From contig JAGGNK010012559.1 of NCBI GenBank assembly GCA_017590115.1, positions 1,360,119 through 1,424,118 of the forward strand: a stretch of 64,000 nucleotides of DNA, read 5' to 3'. Both the position numbers and the translations under genes were made by a program. Under the pieces are notes generated by a model. It made no database searches. It was not told the DNA's origin and saw only the letters and a list, made by a program, of their open reading frames with translations. Source of the stretch: Montifringilla adamsi. Lineage: Eukaryota; Chordata; Aves; Passeriformes; Passeridae. Below, piece by piece: positions 56,827-64,000 of the stretch (the stretch's first letter is position 1; every line of letters begins with the position of its first letter).

Positions 56827-57478
56827 AGCAGCAGCTCGGGGGGACACACAAGGGATGATCTGATCCCCAAACCATGATCTCCAGGCACTCCTAGAGCAGA
56901 GCTGAGCTCATTCCCACCTTCCCACATCAGGAACATCAAAACCTCAGCTTCAGGGGTGTGGGACTGGGCCCTACTCGTCTCTCAACCCTTTTTTAGTGTT
57001 TTCCCAGAAATCTCAGAGAGGATGGGGATGGCTCCAGGGCTGTGCTGGGCTCCAGGAGCATTTTTCCCCTTGCTGTTTAAAAGCTTTGTGTGATCTCAGT
57101 GTTGTCCCTGGGATCTGCCTCTTCCCTGCCGTGTTCTCTATCCATAGATGGGTCACTTGTGCCCTGGAAGCCCCTGGACACTGAGGTGTGTCCGTGCTCT
57201 GTGCCACACTCAGCCGTCCCAAGGATGTCCCAGTCTGTGCTGCTGTGACTGAGCCACTGTGGGTCTCTGGAGAATACCCCTGACCTGCCTGGAGCAGGTT
57301 CTGTGTTCTTCCTGAGGTGGAGACTGTTGTGTGATTTCTGAAATTCCAGTTTTGACTGCATTTATGCCTTGCCCATAAATCCAATGTTTATGGGTAAAGA
57401 TGAGGTTTAGCTCTGACCTGTGGAGGACAAGCTCTTCCGTGCCACCAGGGTGTAAATCCCCTTTAAAATTGAAAATAT
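56827..57478. other. Unrepeated stretch, no gene seen
   Basis: Frames of 94-123 codons on minus (57013-57384) have no recognised domain or exon context. Confidence 0.35.
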
Positions 57479-57905
57479 GGAATTATTGAGGTTGGGAGAG
57501 ATATCCAAGATCATCCAAGCCAACCTTCAGCTGAATCCCAGCTAAACCCTGTTCTCCAGTGCCACATCCATGCGTTTTTGACTCTTCAGGGATGGACACT
57601 CCAGACCTCCCTGGGCAGTTCCAAGGCCTGATCCCCCTTTCCATGGGGAAATTCCTGCTGTGCCCACCCTGAGCCTGCCCTGGCCCAGCCTGAGGCCGTT
57701 CCCTCTCCTCCTGTCCCTGTTCCCTGGAGCACAGCCCGACCCCCCTGGCTGTCCCTTCCTGTCAGGAGTTGTGCAGAGCCACAAGGTCCCCCCTGAGCCT
57801 CCTTTTCTCCAGGCTGAGCCCCTTTCCAGCTCCCTCAGCCTCTCCTGGGGCTCCAGCCCCTTCCCAGCCCCATTCCCTTCCCTGGACACTCTCCAGCCCC
57901 TCAGA
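57479..57905 (-). mobile_element. CR1 LINE 3' end, about 425 bp
   Basis: Tail 'GGAATTATTGAGGTTGGGAG' at 57480, then the same subfamily body as 44583-45080, ending at 'TTCCCTGGACACTCTCCAG'. A ~10 bp stretch near 57625 is missing relative to that copy. Confidence 0.92.
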
Positions 57906-58377
57906 GGCACCAAGGAGTTCATAAATTAAACTTCCCCATTCTGAGAACACCCCAGAGGATTTTGCTGTCTCCATTCCTGGAAAACCCTTGGCTTCTGAGC
58001 ACTTCCAGCACTCCTGTGCCTGTGCAGAGCTGCAGAACCTCGTCCAGCCCCGAGGTGCAAACAGCTGGGAACAGAAGGATTCGGGGCAGAAGGGGCCAGT
58101 CCTTCTCCAGCCCTCACATCCCCTCCTTCCACGCAAAAGGGGCAGGGAAGGAGGGGTGAGTGGTGTCATTTGTACCGAGGTGACAGCCTCAGGTGCTTCC
58201 CAAAGAGATAAAAACCTTCCCCTCGTGTTCTCCTCTCTTCCAGCATCCCAAACTCCTCCTGCTTCCCCTGCCCAGCTCTGAGCCAGGTCATTTCCCAGCC
58301 CAGAGGTCCCGGAAAATGTGTGATAAATGAATGTATTGTCAAAAATAAACGAACACGGGAGAGGGATCCTCTCCCTG
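57906..58377. other. Unrepeated stretch, nothing recognised
   Basis: Part of a 248-codon minus frame that joins CR1 and unique sequence. No domain was seen. Confidence 0.35.
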
Positions 58378-58525
58378 GGGCTGGGGCTGCTCCCACCCCT
58401 GCCCTGGGGGTCTCTCAGAGGAATTTGGGTTTTGCTGCTGATGGAAGCAGTTGGAGGCTTTGGATGGAAGTGGAAAGGGTGATCCAACATCAAGACAAGG
58501 AAAATCATGGCTGGGGTGAAGGAAA
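58378..58525 (+). repeat. Direct duplication, copy 1
   Basis: 'GAGGAATTTGGGTTTTGCTG', 'GGAAGCAGTTGGAGGCTTTG' and 'GGAAAATCATGGCTGGGGTG' recur in the same order at 59344-59492, offset about 966 bp. Confidence 0.85.
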
Positions 58526-59343
58526 ATTCATCTTGAGGGCACTGTAAGGTGAGATCTGATACAGGGCAGGGGATTTAGGTCCCAGGGAGTGAAACTCTGC
58601 AGCCAGAGCTGCCCTGGGGCACCACAGCTGCACATTTTGGGTGTGATGTGGTGCCCAGGCCACGGCTGGGTGCTGGCACACCCTGGGCACTGCCAGCACT
58701 GTTTTATAGCATAATCCAGGTGAAATCTTGCCCGTTACAGACATTTGTGGGACATTTTTATCTCTCCAGATCCTACAGATGCCACTCAGTGCTCCTTTGG
58801 GGCATCATCTGTGCTGCCAGTTCCCATAACAACTTGTGAATTCAGCACTGCAAAGCTGCTTTTTAATTATTATTAAAAAAAAAAGAAAAAAGGAAAAAGA
58901 AAAAAAGAAAGCCAGCCCAAATTCTCTTGTCTTTTGTCAGCTCCTGAAGCACTCGGATCCCTGGCAGGCTGCCTCTTCTTTTCTCCTCCTCTTTTCCTTG
59001 TTTTCCATGAAAAGGAGCCTGGGCTTACACTGAGAAGGGCCATTGCCATTATTTATAAAGAAAAAGGAATATTGCCTATCCAGCTTTACAGATACTGGGC
59101 CTTGGCAAACACTGAGAGTGGGAAGGAGGGGGGATGAAAAGGTTTGGGTGTGCTGGGTGCTGATTTGGGTGATGGATTGGGCTCTTCAGCATCTCCCTGA
59201 CAGGTTATTTAGAGCTTCTCTTTGCTCCGGCCTTCCCCAGGCAGTGCCACTCATTCCTGGCACTCCAAAGGAGTTAAAACTGAGTTTAAACTCAGGAAAG
59301 GGGGATAAACACCAGCGATAAAACTCCCACCGGCAGCACCCCC
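58526..59343. other. Unrepeated; possible conserved part at 58920-59110
   Basis: An A-rich run at 58875-58910 precedes a balanced, unrepeated part containing 'GCCATTGCCATTATTTATAA' and 'ATATTGCCTATCCAGCTTTA'. No exon was recognised. Confidence 0.35.
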
Positions 59344-59492
59344 GGGGCAGGGGCTGCTCCCTCCCCTGCCCTGAGGGTTTCTGCAGAGGAATTTGGTTTC
59401 TTCCTGGTGGTGGAAGCAGTTGGAGGATTTAGATGGATGTGGAAAGGCTGAGCCCGACATCCAAAAAGGGAAAATCATGGCTGGGGTGAACT
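59344..59492 (+). repeat. Direct duplication, copy 2
   Basis: Second copy of 58378-58525, about 80-85% identical by eye. Confidence 0.85.
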
Positions 59493-59845
59493 AAGATTCC
59501 AGTGTTTTGAGTCCTGAGCTCAGCAAGATGAGAATTGAGGCAGGAGGTGTGAGGAGAGAATTTTAGGGGAATTTTAGGGTGTGTAAAACATGGCCAAATC
59601 CTTGGGGAAAATGCCCAAATATTTTACAACTCAACATTTTCTGTGTGGACCTTTGTAGCCCACACAGACCATTACCACTGAATAAAAATTATCATTTAGA
59701 AATTATGATAAAAAGTATTATAAAACCAGAGATGAACCCATCCCTGTTCTTATCAGTTCTTTGCCCTCACTAAGGTTTCCTTGCCCAGGTTTAATTCACC
59801 ATCTTGAATGGAAGGCACTAAAGGATGGGCAGCATTTTGTGCCAC
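59493..59845. other. Unrepeated stretch, nothing recognised
   Basis: AT-moderate sequence without a recognisable feature. Confidence 0.4.
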
Positions 59846-60058
59846 TGCTTTTTTCCTCCTTTCAGAGAATCCTCAAATGGTTGGGGTTGGGAGGGACCAT
59901 AAATCCCATCTCAGCCCTGCCATGGGACATGGACAACTCCCACTGTCCCAGGCTGCTCCAAGCCCCGTCCAACCAGGCCTTGGACACTTCCAGGGATAAA
60001 AAAAAAATTACGTTTTTCCCATAAAAACACAGTGAAAAGTGGTCTGAATTCAGCCATT
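59846..60058 (+). repeat. Direct duplication including a CR1, copy 1
   Basis: It comprises a CR1 tail (59863-59997, minus) plus non-CR1 bases on both sides. The downstream 'CATAAAAACACAGTGAAAAG' is not CR1 yet is shared with 62050-62262. The offset is about 2.2 kb. Confidence 0.75.
59863..59997 (-). mobile_element. CR1 LINE 3' terminal fragment
   Basis: 'AGAGAATCCTCAAATGGTTG', then 'GGTTGGGAGGGACCATAAAT' and 'CCAACCAGGCCTTGGACAC', the reverse-strand CR1 tail. Confidence 0.9.
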
Positions 60059-60849
60059 CAGCTGCTGAGGGCCATCAGATGTGACAGAAGCTGCAGACAG
60101 AGAAATTCTGCAAATGTTGGCACCCAAGGAATTGAAATTGTGTTGGGCTGGAGCCACGTGGCATCATCTGAGCAGGGGATGGGAAATACAAGGGGCTGTG
60201 GGCAAAACCTGTGCTCTGGGCAGTTAATTGCTGGGGTTTGTAATTAGTAGCCACAGCAGATTTTAATGCAGTGCTCAGTCTGTGCAGCAGAAGGGTTAAA
60301 ATCCTGAATTTATCTGAGGACCATCCATCCACCCTCTGCCAGGCATGAATTCCTGGGTTTGGTGCTTTTAAGGACAATGCAGTGCTGCTGAGGAGGAGGA
60401 ATATTCCCATTTGAACTCGATTATCTGGCAATTTCGGTGCAATTGCATGAAAACAAAATTAAAGTTACATTAAGGTACTATAGATAATGGGTCGACCTTG
60501 CTGATATCACTGACCTGAGTTTCTTGGCTTGTTCACCCAGGAGCAGAACGAGACAGAAAAATTACACAAAAAGAAAGGAAAAGAACCTTTACATGGATGT
60601 AAATCCCAATTTTTGAACATAATGGGATAAATCAGGGTCATGGGGCCAGCCATGATCTTGGCACTTTGCAAATAAACCTCCTTTAATTAAAGCTCATCTC
60701 TTCCTTCCCATGATTTTTAGGAAAAGCAAATGAGGCAGAGCTCTGTTGGCTGCAGCAGCAGGAATATTCCTGTTAATCCTTGGGGATGTTCCTGCCCTGC
60801 TGCTGGGCCAGTACCAGGGATGGCAGTGAGCTGTCCCCTCGTGACAGCG
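60059..60849. other. Unrepeated; possible conserved part at 60430-60620
   Basis: 'GGTCGACCTTGCTGATATCA' and 'ATTGCATGAAAACAAAATTA' (with an ATTGCAT octamer-like word) in balanced, unrepeated sequence. No exon was recognised. Confidence 0.35.
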
Positions 60850-61275
60850 ACCTGGAGGGGCTGGAACCTGTCCAGGGCAGGGAACAGAGCTGGGAAGGGT
60901 CTGGAGCCCCAGGAGAGGCTGAGGGAGCTGGAAAGGGGCTCAGCCTGGAGAAAAGGAGGCTCAGGGGGGACCTTGTGGCTCTGCACAACTCCTGACAGGA
61001 GGGGACAGCCGGGGGGGTCGGGCTGTGCTCCAGGGAACAGGGACAGGAGGAGAGGGAACGGCCTCAGGCTGGGCCAGAAGAAGTTTAGGTTGGATTTTAG
61101 GAAAAATTTCTTCATGGAAAGGGGGATCTGGCCTTAGATGGTGGAATCACAATCCCTGAAGTGTTCAAAAACCATGGATGAGGCACTTGAGGTCATGGCT
61201 CAGTGGTGGCCATAGTGGTGGTGCTGGGCTGATGGTTGGACCCAAAGATCTCGGACATTCATCCCAACCTCAGTA
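60850..61275 (+). mobile_element. CR1 LINE 3' end with deletion
   Basis: Plus-strand CR1: 'CTGGAGGGGCTGGAACCTGT', 'GAGGCTCAGGGGGGACCTTG' and 'CCTCAGGCTGGGCCAGAAGA'. Compared with the reversed 57479 and 44583 copies, its junction near 61078 is altered. The 3' end 'CAACCTCAGTAATTCC' continues directly into a large octamer array. Confidence 0.92.
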
Positions 61276-61682
61276 ATTCCATGGTTCCATGACTCCATGA
61301 TTCCATGGTTCCATGACTCCATGGTTCCATTATTCCATGTTTCCATGTTTCCAAGATTCCATGATTCCATATTTCCATTGTTCCATGATTCCATATTTCC
61401 AGGATTCCATCGTTCCATGATTCCATGACTCCATGACTCCATGATTCCATGACTCCATGTTTTCATGACTCCATGATTCCATGTTTCCATTATTCCATGG
61501 TTCCATGACTCTGTGATTCCAGGATTCCATGTTTCCATTACTCCATGATTCCATGGTTCCATTATTCCATGGTTCCATAGTTCCATGTTTCCATGACTCC
61601 ATGATTCCAGGATTCCACGGTTCCACGGTTCCATGGTTCCATGATTCCACAGTTCCATGGTTCCACGATTTCATGATTCCAG
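61276..61682 (+). repeat. Expanded CR1 tail: (ATTCCATG)n, about 50 octamers
   Basis: About 405 bp of 8 bp units: TTCCATGG, TTCCATGA, CTCCATGA, TTCCATAT and similar. It begins exactly at the 3' end of the plus-strand CR1. CR1 elements end in a few ATTCTATG-type octamers, so this array is the tail expanded far beyond the usual two to four. Met/Trp/Asn/His-rich minus frames come from it. Confidence 0.95.
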
Positions 61683-62049
61683 GGACAGGTTCTGGGGGTC
61701 CAGAACTCAATTTGCAATTAGCTCCACCAGCTCGTTCCCACAGCCCTGGATGACCCAGGAGTCCCGTGGGGAGCTGGACCAGCAGCAGGACCCAGCCCCA
61801 GCCCCCCCAGCTCCTGCCACAGCCTGGGGACATTTGCCAGCCCCAGCCCGAGCCCCAGAGCCCCAGCTGTGCCAGGACCTTGTGCAACTTCCCCTCGTCT
61901 TATTTGTCCGAGCCCTGGCTTTTATTTGCCTCCCTCTCCAGATCAATGGGAGACATTGCTCAATTTTGGAGCTGCTGGAAATCCTGGCACTCCCAGGGCT
62001 GCTCCAGGAGCACGTGGAAGGTGTTCCTGACGTCCCTTCTTAAGGGGCC
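61683..62049. other. Unrepeated stretch, no gene seen
   Basis: GC-moderate. Frames of 74-185 codons continue out of the octamer array but show no domain. Confidence 0.35.
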
Positions 62050-62262
62050 ATGGCATTTTCTCCTTCTTTCAGAGAATCCCAGAATGGTTTGGATTTGGGA
62101 GGGACCTTAAATCCCATCCCATCCCTGCCATGGGCAGGGACACCTTCCATGATCCCAGGCTGCTCCAAGCCCTGTCCAGCCTGACCATGGACCCTTCCAG
62201 GGATAGGAATTTTAATTTTTTTCCATAAAAACACAGTGAAAAGGGCTCTAAATTCATCCATA
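62050..62262 (+). repeat. Direct duplication including a CR1, copy 2
   Basis: Second copy of 59846-60058. Both the CR1 and the following 'CATAAAAACACAGTGAAAAG' are retained. Confidence 0.75.
62070..62207 (-). mobile_element. CR1 LINE 3' terminal fragment
   Basis: 'AGAGAATCCCAGAATGGTTT', then 'GGGAGGGACCTTAAATCCCA' and 'GGCTGCTCCAAGCCCTGTCC', the reverse-strand CR1 tail. Confidence 0.9.
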
Positions 62263-63446
62263 CAGAAGCATTTTTGCATTTTTGGGAAGCAGGGCACCAC
62301 CCTGAGATGGTGTCCCCAGTCCAGGTGTAGGACAGCCAGAGGGAGCCCCGGAGCCCCAAGAGCAGGTGAGGATTTTCAGGCATGTGTGACTCTGATCCAG
62401 TTTTCATGGGAGCTGGAAAGATCCCCTTTCCCAAAGCCAGGACTTGTGCCATGACTAATTTCCAGCTGGAGTGTGGAGCTGAGAGGGTTCTGTAGGGGAA
62501 TTTTTACTTGGGGAGAGGCATTGATTTTGCATTTGCTTTTTTGACTCTGCTACTAAAATTATTATTCCAGTCGGACTGAGCTGATCCTTGCTGATTTAAG
62601 TGTCTAAAATAAAGTTATGAACGAGCTGTGTTTTCCATGAGTAATGTTCCCATTCATCCCTGACTTCATGGCAGTGAAATCATTCCCAAGAAGCAACGAG
62701 TGGCCTTGGAAACCACTACAATAGTTTAGAGATGATAATTTAGTTCATCACACTGAAAGTTTTACATTTATTTACATTTTGTGAGCGGAAGGTGAAAGCC
62801 CATCAGGAACAGCCTTTAGGGAGTCTATCCCCTCTATTCCTTTGATTTTTGTCACCAAATTCCAGAGGCTCCAATGTCACCTGCCAGAGTCATCGGTGAC
62901 ATTTCCCTGCATCTTTTTTCCCACTTAAATAGGAAAGGGCTTCCACCTCACTTCTACTCCCTAAAGTTTAATTTAGCCTCAAATATTACCCCAGGGAAAT
63001 GGCAATTTTAGGTTTTCCAGATGTTTGGAGTGATTGGATTTGGGCAGCAGTGGGATTGATACCTGTGACCCCAGGAGTTTTCCCAGTGCCTCCTCCCAGA
63101 GAATAACCCAAACTGGGATTCTGCAGAGCTCTTGGCACGGGGAGGAGCTGGAAGAGCTCAGCCTCTCAGAGCTGGATGTGAGCTTGGCTCTTCCCCTGGT
63201 TTATTTTTGAGGCTTATTTTGAGGTTTATTTTCGAGGCTGCAGCAAAATCCTTCCCAAAGCCAGGCTCTGGATGGGGCTGTCCCAGACATCGCTCTGCTG
63301 CTGAAAAAGTCACATTTCCCCTGCTCCTCTCCTGTTCCCTTGGGTCCTCGAAGCATTTTGGGCTTGTTTGGATCCCCTCATCAATTCGAATTAACCCCTA
63401 TGCTGCTGAGCGACTGAGCTCTGCGTTCCTGACCCAGAGGGGCTAA
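62263..63446. other. Unrepeated; strongest conserved-element candidate at 62480-62995
   Basis: The 62480-62995 part is free of repeats. It has balanced base use and many AT-core words ('GTCTAAAATAAAGTTATGAA', 'GATGATAATTTAGTTCATCA', 'CCTAAAGTTTAATTTAGCC'). Stop codons are frequent in all frames, so it is unlikely to be coding. The remainder (63000-63446) shows no gene. Confidence 0.35.
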
Positions 63447-63690
63447 AATGTCCCTGAGAGGGGACAAAATCTGCACTGGGGCAGGGCTGTTCATGGAAAG
63501 GCTCCCAAAGTGTCCCTGAGGGGGACAAAATCCACTTTTACAGCAGATTTTTGCATGGAGAGGCTCCCAAAGTGTCCTTGAGAGGGGACAAAATCCACTT
63601 TTACAGCAGGTTTGTGTGTGGAGAGGCTCCCAAAGTGTCTCTGAGAGGGAACAAAATCCACTTTTACAGCAGGTTTGTGTGTGGAGAGGC
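63447..63690. repeat. ~63 bp minisatellite, four copies
   Basis: Unit 'AAAGTGTCCCTGAGAGGGGA', then 'CAAAATCCACTTTTACAGCA' and 'GGTTTGTGTGTGGAGAGGCT'. The first copy is the most diverged. The repeated frames on both strands are artefacts. Confidence 0.95.
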
Positions 63691-64000
63691 ACCCAAGGCA
63701 TCCCTGTGCCCACAGGGTGGTGGCTCGGGGGTCACAGGGCTGAATTTTGGTGGAGCTGCTCTGAAGTGCCCAGTTTGCAGGAGGCTCTGGGTGGGCAGAC
63801 ACCTCTCCAGGTGGTCCTTCAGCAATGTTCTCATCTGCTGGCTCTCCCAGATCACCCAAATTCCCCTCTCAGCTGTGCCTAGGAGCAGCCTGGCTCCTAA
63901 TGAGAGCAGTGTGCTTTTGGGGTGCTGATTTATATATTATGGGATGCTCCTGTGTGATTTTGCTGTGCTGATTTTTTTTAGGTGCTCCTGTGTGGTTTCA
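63691..64000. other. Unrepeated end of window; short doubled words
   Basis: 'GTGCTGATTT' and 'GCTCCTGTGTG' recur near 63920-64000, possibly the start of another tandem repeat cut by the window edge. No gene was recognised. Confidence 0.4.

Overview
This window looks like intergenic or intronic DNA from a bird, most likely a songbird. I found no protein-coding gene, tRNA or rRNA that I could support. The best clue to the organism is about two dozen 5'-truncated 3' ends of CR1 LINEs, in both orientations, several ending in the CR1-type octamer tail. Two solo-LTR-like elements of avian endogenous-retrovirus style, many micro- and minisatellites and short islands of unrepeated sequence also fit. 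The songbird assignment rests on my recollection of CR1 and LTR consensus sequences, not on a search.

Layout. 1-8.2 kb: simple repeats, three CR1 fragments, a purine tract, an inverted repeat at 4.4/5.3 kb and two islands of unrepeated sequence that may be conserved. 8.2-16.3 kb: two arms of a ~700 bp inverted duplication (8323-9022 and 15573-16297) enclose AT and pyrimidine tracts, an LTR-like repeat and two arrays of one ~21 bp minisatellite. 16.7-31 kb: successive local tandem duplications with units from ~20 to ~190 bp, including a nested array at 28.2-29.7 kb. 32.4-34.1 kb: a ~155 bp array followed by a ~19 bp minisatellite. 35-46 kb: solo LTRs at 35.3 and 45.5 kb and several CR1 pieces. 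46.3-47.5 kb: a G-rich minisatellite. 49.3-52.5 kb: a ~3.1 kb TATACA-rich array carrying twelve copies of a conserved ~40 bp core, flanked by unrepeated, possibly conserved DNA. 53-64 kb: CR1 fragments, three pairs of local direct duplications, a CR1 tail expanded to ~50 octamers, and an unrepeated island at 62.5-63.0 kb.

Nearly all long open reading frames lie in tandem arrays or CR1 3' ends and are composition artefacts. No set of genes works together here. The notable content is structural: very frequent DNA-level local duplication (direct, inverted and nested), often seeded next to transposable elements, between islands that could be regulatory. I did not find a convincing new gene system.
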